A stretch of 64,000 nt of DNA from Polaromonas sp. (GTDB taxonomy: Bacteria > Pseudomonadota > Gammaproteobacteria > Burkholderiales > Burkholderiaceae_C): NCBI GenBank assembly GCA_013823635.1, contig PNML01000002.1, positions 1-64,000 of the forward strand, written 5' to 3'. The position numbers were made by a program, and so were the translations under genes. Numbering within the stretch: the first letter of the stretch is position 1; the number at the start of each line of letters is the position of its first letter. The notes beneath the pieces are model-generated. The model was not told the origin of the DNA. It worked only from the letters and a program-made list of their open reading frames with translations, and searched no databases. Shown piece after piece: positions 27,245 through 34,818 of this stretch.

Positions 27245-29554
27245 ATGCATACCCCAGTACCCATGATCACTCCTACCAAGCCCATTCGCCTGACACTGCT
27301 GGCCACCCTGATTGCGCTTCAATGTGGCGGCGGTGCCTGGGCGCAAGGATTCAATCCGTTTTCGCCCCTTGTTCCACCGACGCCCAGCCCAGCGCCATTG
27401 CGAGCAGCTCCCGCACCTGTTGCAACGCCATCAGGGGCTGGTTCGTCCGGGGCAATTGCACCGCAAGCCCCGGAGCCGGTGCAGGCACCGGGCGCGACCA
27501 GCGCTTCACCGTCAGCCGTACCACCCGCGTCACCAGCCGTGGCCACCCCTGCGGCATCCGTCCCAGTGGTGGTGCCCCAACCCACAGCCTCCCTGCGTTT
27601 TGACAACGCAGACATCTACGACGTGATACAGGTGGTGCTGGGCGAAGTGCTCAAGCTTGACTATGTGGTTGACCCTGCTGTGCAAGGTAAAGTGACCTTG
27701 CGCAGCACGTCTGCGGTTCAAACCACCGACTTGATTGGTGTGTTGGAAACGGCACTGGCGCAAGTCGGCGTGTCCATGGTCCGCTCCGGCACTGGCTACA
27801 AAATCATGCGCGATGTTCAGGCCGCGCGCGAGCCGCTGCCTGAAAAAGGCACTGGCGAATCATCGCCCGTCATGCGAGTCATCCCACTGCGTTTTGTGCA
27901 GGCGGCTCAGGTGTCTGCCACGCTCAAACCCTTTGCAAGTGCCGGTGGATCCATCGTGCCCGACCCAACCGGGAAGTACCTCTTGGTGGTTGATCGCAGT
28001 GCAGTGGTTGACCGTCTGGTGGCCTTGGCAGAGACGTTGGACAACGAATTCCTGAGAGACATCCACGTCCGGTTGCTCCGTCCCAAGCATGGTGATCCGG
28101 TGGAAATCGCCAAAGAATTGGAAGCGCTCCTCAAAACGTCTGGCTTGTTCAACTTGCCGAATACCGACACAGCCAAGGCATTTTTCTTGCCGGTTCCCCG
28201 TTTGGGCGCTCTGATGGCAGCGTCTGCGAGTCCGGTCATGTTGCAGGCCATCGACAAATGGTTTGCCATGCTGGACTCTGTTCCTGCCACGGATGCCGAT
28301 GCCATGGTACACGTCTACCGCGTGTCCAACGGAAATGCCCAGCATTTGACCGATATCCTGCAGCAGGTGGTCAATGGGCAGGCATCGTCCTCCTCCGGTG
28401 CTCAGCCAGCCAGCCAGCGGTCTTCCGCGCTCTCCAGTCAAGCGACATCAAGTCAATCGGCGCCTGGCGCTGCGCCCACTTCTGCAGCCAGCCAGTCAGC
28501 GAGTTTCGGTCTGAACACGTCAGCCAATTCCGGTGGTGGCACCATTTCCCGCGGAACCGTTCCCTCCGCTGGAGGCGGCTCTGGTAACAGCCCCACCGGT
28601 TTCGCCGGTTCTGTGGCGATCATTCCGGACGAAGTGACCAATACCATCATTGTCAAGGCCAGCGCGGCCGACTTCGCACGGATTCAAAATGTGTTGAAAA
28701 AAATTGATACCCCTGCGCGTCAGGTGCTGATCCAAGTCATGGTGGCCGAAGTCACGTTAAACGACACCTTGCAATATGGCGTGGAGTGGTGGCTGAAGTC
28801 GAACGCATCCAGTGGTGGGAAGAGCTGGACGGCCAGGGCGGGTTTGGAGGGGCTCATCAAAGCACCCACATCACCTGGAGTGGTTTCTGGTGTGGGCACG
28901 GGTTTCAACTATGCTCTTTTCAACAGCAGCTCGCAAATTGTGGGCCTGTTGAATCTGCTCGGAAATGACACCAAAGTCAACCTGCTTTCTGCCCCCCACG
29001 TGCTGACAACCGACGGTAAGGTCGCGCGCGTCGAAATTGGCAATGACGAGCCGGTTGTCACCCAAACGGTGCAAACCCCCAGCACCAGTTTGGGAACGCT
29101 CACCACCTCCAACTCCGTTCAATACCGGCCCACAGGCATCATTCTGGAAGTAAAACCGACCATCAGTGCCAGTGGGGTGGTCTCTTTGAGTGTTGCTCAG
29201 GAAGTCAGCAATCGGGCAGGAAGTGTGTCTGTGGGTGGGTCTGAGTACCCCAACTTTTCCAAGCGACGCGTGTCCACAGACGTTGCCGTTCAGGACGGAA
29301 AAACCATTCTGATTGCCGGCCTGATCGAGGACAAAGGTGACGTGACATCGGCAGGGTTGCCAACGCTCAAAGACATCCCACTGTTTGGTGCATTGTTCGG
29401 GACCAACAAGACCGTCAAAAACAAAACCGAACTCCTGATCACCATCACCCCTCACATCGTCACATCCGCGCAGGATGCCGACCGACTCAAATCCGACTTC
29501 ATGGACTCCGTCAGGGAGCTGGGCACATTGATCCGCAGTCGCCCGGGCGTTTGA
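27245..29554 (+). CDS. gspD: Type II secretion secretin GspD
   Basis: 769 residues (an internal ATG at 27263 is also possible). There is a signal peptide ending near 'GGGAWAQG', an Ala/Pro-rich linker of ~80 residues, then N0/N1 domains starting 'SLRFDNADIYDVIQVVLGEV' and 'IPLRFVQAAQVSATLKPFAS'. A Ser/Gly-rich loop at about 375-450 sits within the N3 region. The secretin core contains 'QVLIQVMVAEVTLNDTLQYG' and 'LLSAPHVLTTDGKVARVEIG', ending with 'TELLITITPHIV'. It forms the outer-membrane pore. gspD being last in the operon, and the absence of gspC ahead of it, are unusual. Confidence 0.95.
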   Translation: MHTPVPMITPTKPIRLTLLATLIALQCGGGAWAQGFNPFSPLVPPTPSPAPLRAAPAPVATPSGAGSSGAIAPQAPEPVQAPGATSASPSAVPPASPAVATPAASVPVVVPQPTASLRFDNADIYDVIQVVLGEVLKLDYVVDPAVQGKVTLRSTSAVQTTDLIGVLETALAQVGVSMVRSGTGYKIMRDVQAAREPLPEKGTGESSPVMRVIPLRFVQAAQVSATLKPFASAGGSIVPDPTGKYLLVVDRSAVVDRLVALAETLDNEFLRDIHVRLLRPKHGDPVEIAKELEALLKTSGLFNLPNTDTAKAFFLPVPRLGALMAASASPVMLQAIDKWFAMLDSVPATDADAMVHVYRVSNGNAQHLTDILQQVVNGQASSSSGAQPASQRSSALSSQATSSQSAPGAAPTSAASQSASFGLNTSANSGGGTISRGTVPSAGGGSGNSPTGFAGSVAIIPDEVTNTIIVKASAADFARIQNVLKKIDTPARQVLIQVMVAEVTLNDTLQYGVEWWLKSNASSGGKSWTARAGLEGLIKAPTSPGVVSGVGTGFNYALFNSSSQIVGLLNLLGNDTKVNLLSAPHVLTTDGKVARVEIGNDEPVVTQTVQTPSTSLGTLTTSNSVQYRPTGIILEVKPTISASGVVSLSVAQEVSNRAGSVSVGGSEYPNFSKRRVSTDVAVQDGKTILIAGLIEDKGDVTSAGLPTLKDIPLFGALFGTNKTVKNKTELLITITPHIVTSAQDADRLKSDFMDSVRELGTLIRSRPGV

Positions 29555-29572
29555 AGCACGGGCCAGCAACCC

Positions 29573-30154
29573 TCATCGGGTCACAGTTTGTTTCCACCAG
29601 TTGGGCGTGGCCGATACCACATCCCCTGCTTTGTGCAAGGTGTTGGCCAACTCCAGTGATGCCAGGCCAGGCTCAGATGTCACGATCCACCACTGGCCGC
29701 GGATGTTCAGCTTTTGTCCCAGCCCCAGTCCTTTGGTGTTGGTCCAGCTCCTGACTTGGTCATCTGACCAGTCTGGCTTGAACTGAACCAGCACGCCACC
29801 AGGCAATGCCATCAGGCGACCTGCGGGTGAATCTCCCTCACGGAATACGGGTGAAGCACGACCCATGGTTGCCCTGGCTTGTGGGTCGGTGGATCGGTGC
29901 AATGTCACAAACGGAGCTGGCGACGATGGCGAGGTCCCAGACCGAGCCACCGCTCCCGTTGCATCAGGCGTGGAGAAATAGGCAGTCCACTGTGGGTCAA
30001 GCGTGACTGTCCGCTGGGTTGTGCCATCGAAATAAATGGTTCCAGCCTGCGCGGCGCTGACCACCCAGGTCAGCCCCAGCATGGCTCCAAACAATACTGT
30101 GCGGCCCTTGTGGAGCAACGCAAGGCCAATGGTGTTCGAGTGTGCGTGTGACAT
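29573..30154 (-). CDS. Secreted subtilase propeptide-like protein, encoded separately
   Basis: 193 residues from the ATG at 30154, preceded by AAGGGA. It has an N-terminal signal peptide ('LFGAMLGLTWVVSAAQAG'). The C-terminal ~75 residues ('GVLVQFKPDWSDDQV', 'LELANTLHKAGDVVSATPNW') follow the pattern of N-terminal subtilase prodomains ('...VkF...', '...V..A.PN'). No catalytic residues are present. It lies 16 bp downstream of the S8 protease gene on the same strand. The protease itself shows no such prodomain, so this protein may serve as a chaperone or inhibitor supplied in trans. The assignment is by pattern and needs a profile search. Confidence 0.7.
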   Translation of the reverse strand: MSHAHSNTIGLALLHKGRTVLFGAMLGLTWVVSAAQAGTIYFDGTTQRTVTLDPQWTAYFSTPDATGAVARSGTSPSSPAPFVTLHRSTDPQARATMGRASPVFREGDSPAGRLMALPGGVLVQFKPDWSDDQVRSWTNTKGLGLGQKLNIRGQWWIVTSEPGLASLELANTLHKAGDVVSATPNWWKQTVTR

Positions 30155-30170
30155 AAATATCCCTTGCTGA

Positions 30171-31985
30171 TCAATAGCCATGAGCGCGAATGCTCCAAGC
30201 GCTGAGTGAGCCCGTGTCACCTGTCTTGCCATCGCGGACCGACAGGGTCCAGGTGCCATCGGCAGCCTCACCCATCAAACGGGCGATGCCAAATCGAAAT
30301 CCGCTGGATAGTCCGGCGCCACAGGTCACGGGCTCTTGTTGTGCGTTCACGCAACCCCTTACAGCCGATACGGTGCTGGGCGTCCCTGCCGGACTGGTGA
30401 GAACAATCTCCAAGTTGCCCACATCGGTGTGGTCAGATGTCACCCTCAACTCAACAAACTCCAGCTGCGAGATGCCTGACGCCTGCAAACTCAGGGTGCT
30501 GGTGACCGCCGTACCGTTGTCCGCCAGTGGCAGCGCCGCTGCCAGCACGGCCTCCGCACCGGCCGTCTTTTGCGCGGGCAACATGGTCCAGGATTGGGCA
30601 GCACGAACGGCAGCCAGCGCATCTACCACACCAAATCCGTAGTCGTGATTGACCCGAAAACCTGCGCCGTTGGTGACCCAATCGGCATGCGCCGGGTCAT
30701 TTTTTCTGGCGGTGGTCGCCAGGATCTTGCGGACGTCGCGCCAAGTCAGCGCGGGGTTGACTTCCAGCAGCAAGGCGGCCAAACCCGCCACCTGTGGTGT
30801 CGCTGCCGACGTGCCGTTCATGCAACGCGTGTAGTTGGGCGAACCGCTGATGTCTTCGGGCTTGTTGCCATCGTTGTAGCCGCCTGGGCCGGAGACATCC
30901 GTTGTGGTCGTGGTTTGGGTGGCACAAAATTCACCACCGTATGCCGTCACCAGCACGTTGGACCCGGGCTCAGAATATGAAGATCGCTTGCCCTGGCCGT
31001 TGAGTGAGCCAATGGCCAACACCATGGGGTGGTTGCCTTGTCCGTCGTAATCCGATCGGTCCACCGGTGCCCCGTTGCCCGCAGCCCATGTGTACACAAC
31101 GCCTTTCCCTCCGCGTCCCTGGGTCACTCCGGTGGCAATAGCTTCTGACCACGCAGTTTCTTCGGGAAACATCACGCCCGTGCCATCTGCCGCGCCATAG
31201 CTGTTGGTGTAAATGTGGTTGCTGGGCAAATCCTTGGTCACAGCATCTGCGCCGTAGCCACCCGTGGTGGCGGCCAACAAGTTGTAGCCCACCAACCGAG
31301 CATTGAATGCCACACCTGTGACGCCCATGTTGTTGCCCATGGCTGCCGCCAAACCACCACAACTGGTTCCATGGGAGCTCGTGGAAGACGAGGGGTCGCC
31401 ATACGCGTTGACCCGGTAGTCCCAGCTTTTGCCAGAAACCACACGAAGGTCTTCGTGGTGAATGTCCAGCCCGTCATCAACCACCGCAATCTGGATGGCT
31501 GTGCCCGTGGCCAGTCTCCACGCTTTTCCCACGTTCAGGTCCTCGCCCACCAAAGCGGGATCTCCACCTGCGCCCGATTGCCCCGTGTTCTTCAGGTGCC
31601 ATTGGGCAGAGAACAGGGGGTCTGTGGGCGTCAGCTCGGTCAACGGGCCACCGCCGCCCACGCTCACCAGACCACCGACACGGATGACCACATCGTAGAA
31701 GGACTGATTCCCCACCGAAAGGTGGGCAATGGTCAAACTGCCGTTGGCCGGATTAAAGGCGTTGTAGGTGCGGGAGGGGCCCGTCTGGCTGAATCCCAAA
31801 AGGTCACCCACTGTGACCACGACGTCCGTGTATCGGTTGTCGCCGAATACCAGGCTGTCCAGCTTGACCTCTGTGGGCCGGGCCGGGTCCCAAGTTGAGG
31901 CGCTGTGGGCCAAGGTGGCCGTCAAGGTGAGCACCGCAGCGGCCAGCGCGCGAACGGGGCTGCGGAACATTTTGCGTGTTTTCAT
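30171..31985 (-). CDS. Secreted kexin-like S8 serine protease with P-domain
   Basis: 604 residues. A signal peptide ends near 'LTATLAHSAS'. Residues ~38-112 contain two copies of a short beta motif ('YTDVVVTVGDLL' and 'FYDVVIRVGGLVSVGG'). The catalytic triad is Asp170 ('AVVDDGLDI'), His205 ('SSHGTSCGG') and Ser393 ('MNGTSAATPQVAG'), with oxyanion Asn304 ('AAGNG'). The last ~110 residues form a proprotein-convertase P-domain ('SDHTDVGNLEIVLTSPAGT', 'DGTWTLSVRDGKTGDTGSL'). It is exported, possibly through the adjacent T2SS, whose gspD ends 18 bp from the propeptide gene. AAGGGA precedes the start. The usual N-terminal inhibitory prodomain is missing. Confidence 0.93.
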   Translation of the reverse strand: MKTRKMFRSPVRALAAAVLTLTATLAHSASTWDPARPTEVKLDSLVFGDNRYTDVVVTVGDLLGFSQTGPSRTYNAFNPANGSLTIAHLSVGNQSFYDVVIRVGGLVSVGGGGPLTELTPTDPLFSAQWHLKNTGQSGAGGDPALVGEDLNVGKAWRLATGTAIQIAVVDDGLDIHHEDLRVVSGKSWDYRVNAYGDPSSSTSSHGTSCGGLAAAMGNNMGVTGVAFNARLVGYNLLAATTGGYGADAVTKDLPSNHIYTNSYGAADGTGVMFPEETAWSEAIATGVTQGRGGKGVVYTWAAGNGAPVDRSDYDGQGNHPMVLAIGSLNGQGKRSSYSEPGSNVLVTAYGGEFCATQTTTTTDVSGPGGYNDGNKPEDISGSPNYTRCMNGTSAATPQVAGLAALLLEVNPALTWRDVRKILATTARKNDPAHADWVTNGAGFRVNHDYGFGVVDALAAVRAAQSWTMLPAQKTAGAEAVLAAALPLADNGTAVTSTLSLQASGISQLEFVELRVTSDHTDVGNLEIVLTSPAGTPSTVSAVRGCVNAQQEPVTCGAGLSSGFRFGIARLMGEAADGTWTLSVRDGKTGDTGSLSAWSIRAHGY

Positions 31986-32193
31986 GAGCGATCCCTTGTG
32001 GGCAAAACCTGCACAGTACCTGGAGAGCTGCCAGTGCCAGCGCCTGTTGGGATGCCTCGGGAATCGTTGAAATCTTCATGCCAACAGGCACCCGCAGATT
32101 ACTACGAATGCCGCTTGCTGTGGCATGAAAGTGTGTTGACTGTTGCTGAATGTGGAGCGCATCCGATTCAATCGGTGCGCCCCGTGCAGCCCG

Positions 32194-32382
32194 TCAGTGT
32201 TGGGGCGCGTCGTTTTGGGGAGGGGCGTCGCGGTCTGCCGCAGGGGTACTGTTCCCGTTTTCATGGGGAATGGTTTCTGCAGCGGGCGCAGAAGGTGCTG
32301 CTTTTTGCAGTATGGCCAGCAGATCGCTGCGCATCTTGTCGAGGGAAATGTCGTCGGGAAGGGTGTCTTTGGGTGTGTTCAT
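32194..32382 (-). CDS. Small hypothetical ORF, Pro/Ala-rich
   Basis: 62 residues beginning 'MNTPKDTLPDDISLDKMRSD' and rich in Ala, Pro and Gln towards the C-terminus. There is no convincing ribosome-binding site. It starts just 3' of a strong stem-loop that probably ends the DUF2135 transcript. It could be real but minor. The rest of the gap 31986-32443 shows no other gene; it holds a 9-bp inverted repeat (32042-32050 / 32081-32089) in the protease leader. Confidence 0.3.
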   Translation of the reverse strand: MNTPKDTLPDDISLDKMRSDLLAILQKAAPSAPAAETIPHENGNSTPAADRDAPPQNDAPQH

Positions 32383-32393
32383 GGTCAAACTGT

Positions 32394-32432
32394 AGCACCC
32401 CGTTCAGTGGCATGTTGGCTGAACGGGGTGCT
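32394..32432 (-). terminator. 14-bp perfect stem-loop after the DUF2135 gene
   Basis: 'agcaccccgttcag' (32394-32407) pairs perfectly with 32419-32432 across an 11-base loop, starting 12 bases after the stop of the minus-strand gene. No strong T-run follows. Confidence 0.7.
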
Positions 32433-32443
32433 GCCTACGGCAT

Positions 32444-33526
32444 TTACTTGGTGCCCAGGTTGTGGAACAGGGCTGGATCCTCGCTTCGTCCGCCCGATGG
32501 TGCGTTTGGTGACCGAACAGCCGAGGCGGACACACTGGGCTGCAGCGTGTTCACATTGGCCAAATTGATGGTGCCATCGACATTGACCGTGATTTCAAAC
32601 ACCGTCCACACATTGCCGCTGCCTGTGTAGGCTGCTGCGGGTGGTGTGTAGTTGAACACCTGCCCATTGCCCAACTCCAGCCTCACCACGGCACTCGATG
32701 TCCCGATGTTGCCGGTGCCAGAGTAGTGGTGAACCGAGTAGCGGTACACGCCCGGACGCAATGTTGTGCTCGCAGCGCGAGGACACGTCACGGTTTCAGG
32801 CCCATACGAGGTTGTGTCATCCACATCCAGTCCGCACATGTCTCCGTTCGTGCGACTGCTGAAATACACGTGCCAGCGGGTGGATCCATCTGCGGCTGGG
32901 CCGGTCAGGTGCGAGTCGAGGTCACGGGGGTTCTCACCCCAGTTCAGGATGACCCGGAATTGGTTGGCAGCCAGTGCCCCCGCGCCAGAAGACGGCGACA
33001 TGGACAGTGTGACCCGGTTGGTGGCAGGGCACTGCAGCAAAGCAGCTTGATTCACCAATACATAGTTGGGTGCCACCACAGAGATGCCCACTGGGCCAGA
33101 AGGCAGTCCCGTGAAGCTGGCGACGCCTTGGGCGTTGGTGGTGACACTCTGGCGACCAATGGTGACAGTGGCGCCAGCCACGGGCGACGATTGACCCAGC
33201 ACCGCATTGTTCACCTGGATTTCGGCACTGGCGCAGTTGCTGCCGGCATCACTCAGCCCCACGGGCTCCAGATGCAAGTTGACCGGGTTGAAGCGGAACA
33301 TGACGTTGTATTGTGTCGTCACGAACGTGGTGGTCGCGGGGTCAAACGGGTTGGCAACGGGCACCGACAGGCGGACGTTCTCCACCAATATGTCAGAGGT
33401 GCTGACCCCCGTGCCTGTGGTGTTGGAAAAATCGATGGTGGGCCCTTGCTGAGCTGACGCCCAGCCCACTGCACAGGCGAATGTGGCGGCGGCCATTCGG
33501 GCCATCAATGAATAGGGTTTTGGCAT
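32444..33526 (-). CDS. Secreted DUF2135 (YfaP-like) protein
   Basis: 360 residues from the ATG at 33526; GGAGG lies 9 bases upstream, while the ATG at 33535 abuts GGAGG and is too close. A signal peptide ends near 'CAVGWASAQQ'. Residues ~115-165 form a carboxypeptidase-regulatory-like beta-sandwich ('SPVAGATVTIGRQSVTTNAQ'). This is followed by the DUF2135 signature 'VILNWGENPRDLDSHLTGP' and 'PGVYRYSVHHYSGTG'. DUF2135 proteins are extracytoplasmic with unknown biochemistry. A paired hairpin leader lies just upstream (33553-33594). Confidence 0.8.
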   Translation of the reverse strand: MPKPYSLMARMAAATFACAVGWASAQQGPTIDFSNTTGTGVSTSDILVENVRLSVPVANPFDPATTTFVTTQYNVMFRFNPVNLHLEPVGLSDAGSNCASAEIQVNNAVLGQSSPVAGATVTIGRQSVTTNAQGVASFTGLPSGPVGISVVAPNYVLVNQAALLQCPATNRVTLSMSPSSGAGALAANQFRVILNWGENPRDLDSHLTGPAADGSTRWHVYFSSRTNGDMCGLDVDDTTSYGPETVTCPRAASTTLRPGVYRYSVHHYSGTGNIGTSSAVVRLELGNGQVFNYTPPAAAYTGSGNVWTVFEITVNVDGTINLANVNTLQPSVSASAVRSPNAPSGGRSEDPALFHNLGTK

Positions 33527-33552
33527 TTGAGTCATCCTCCAAGTAAATAAAA

Positions 33553-33594
33553 AAGGCGGGAATCCCGCTTTCTTTATACGCCCAGGGGGTATAA
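33553..33594 (-). promoter_or_regulatory. Two adjacent hairpins in the leader of the DUF2135 gene; attenuator candidate
   Basis: Read on the minus strand, an imperfect palindrome 'tataccccctgggcgtata' is followed by 'gcgggattcccgc' and then 'cttttttattt', which looks like an intrinsic terminator. The GGAGG of the DUF2135 gene follows within ~10 bases. A terminator this close to the ribosome-binding site suggests transcription attenuation, or termination of an upstream transcript. Confidence 0.5.
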
Positions 33595-33664
33595 AAACAT
33601 TGACATATGTCAGGGTGTGGGTCGGAAATTTTGCGCAGCAGTGCATGAACATGAGGAGTTTGGT

Positions 33665-34768
33665 ATGTCGGTGATCTCATCGGTTCGTTGGTCTGCGGTG
33701 CTGGCCACCCTGGTCCATGCGGTGTCCGTCCTGGCCACCGAGCTGACGCCCCAGGGTGCCTTTTTGCCGGGTGGCTCCATGGGCAACGGCGTCATTCAGA
33801 TCGAAATGAATGGGTTGGTTGTCAACGGTGTGGCCTCGCCCATGATCACGGAAATGCGTGTGGGCGGCAGCTTGGTGGTGGTGCCCCGGGAAAATGCAGG
33901 CGCGGGTTTTCAACTCACTTCGCGCAGTGAAGGCGGCAACAAATACAACCCCACGTTGGGCGGGGATTGCGTGGGGCGAACCCCACCCCTGGGCGTGAAC
34001 TACATCCAGAACTTCCAGCCACTCGACTTTTTGCCAGCCCAGAATGGCACCCTGTTTGGCGTTCAGCCCCTGCTGTACCAAGGTGACCAAACCGCGCTAC
34101 CCGGGGACGACCCGGGCTGCACTGGCCCAGTGTTGGGCCAGGTGGCGCCCGCACCCTACTTCTTTCATTTCGGCGTGTTGCTGGGTGATGGCAACCGCGT
34201 GCCCAGGGAGGCCATGTTGCTGGCCATGGCGATCAACAAGTTGTCGCCCGATGCACCGCATCTCAGCAAATACCTGACCGAGGCACCCGCCATGTTCCTC
34301 AACCAAACCTTTGCGTATGCGTACACCGCGCTGGGGCGACCACAGGACATGGTGTTTGTGCCATTGCGTGACGCCGTCACCGGCTCCAACAACGTCATGA
34401 CCTGGCAGCGCAACTTTTTGCGCGAGGTCCGAACCACCTCACTCGTGATGCAATGCACCGGTGAGCTGGCCAGCAACCCGGTGTGCGTGGCCATTTACTC
34501 TGCCTTCGGAGTCAAGGGCCTCATTGGGCGACGCGAGGGCTCGGCCAACCTGCCAGACTTGGTGTACATGGCGCTGACTGGCGCACCGGCCTGCAACCCT
34601 GTGACCGACCTCACCTGCAACCTGATCAAGGACAACACCAACTGGATCGTGGACAGCGCCATCCACACCATCACCCGGATCGTGGCCGTGGGCACGCCAG
34701 ACACCATTCGAGCCGCCATTGTTCAAACCGCCAATGCCGTGCCCATCACGTCAGCGGTGGGCTGGTGA
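33665..34768 (+). CDS. Secreted protein of unknown function
   Basis: 367 residues from the ATG at 33665, with 'gaggag' upstream. The N-terminus 'VRWSAVLATLVHAVSVLATE' is a signal peptide. I recognise no family. The protein has conserved-looking patches ('GVIQIEMNGLVVNGVASPMI', 'APYFFHFGVLLGDGN') and five or six cysteines, some of them paired ('CVGRTPP', 'DDPGCTG', 'ACNPVTDLTCN'), which fits an oxidised extracytoplasmic protein. It is divergent from the DUF2135 gene and may share regulation with it. Confidence 0.75.
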   Translation: MSVISSVRWSAVLATLVHAVSVLATELTPQGAFLPGGSMGNGVIQIEMNGLVVNGVASPMITEMRVGGSLVVVPRENAGAGFQLTSRSEGGNKYNPTLGGDCVGRTPPLGVNYIQNFQPLDFLPAQNGTLFGVQPLLYQGDQTALPGDDPGCTGPVLGQVAPAPYFFHFGVLLGDGNRVPREAMLLAMAINKLSPDAPHLSKYLTEAPAMFLNQTFAYAYTALGRPQDMVFVPLRDAVTGSNNVMTWQRNFLREVRTTSLVMQCTGELASNPVCVAIYSAFGVKGLIGRREGSANLPDLVYMALTGAPACNPVTDLTCNLIKDNTNWIVDSAIHTITRIVAVGTPDTIRAAIVQTANAVPITSAVGW

Positions 34769-34818
34769 CCTGGCGCCCCCCCCGGAATAGCCGCTCGGAA
34801 GTTGGCGCGGGCAGCGCC

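Noticed and set aside
32042..32089. 9-bp inverted repeat in the protease leader as a riboswitch
   Set aside because: A single 9-bp stem with a 30-base loop and no further conserved structure is not enough support.
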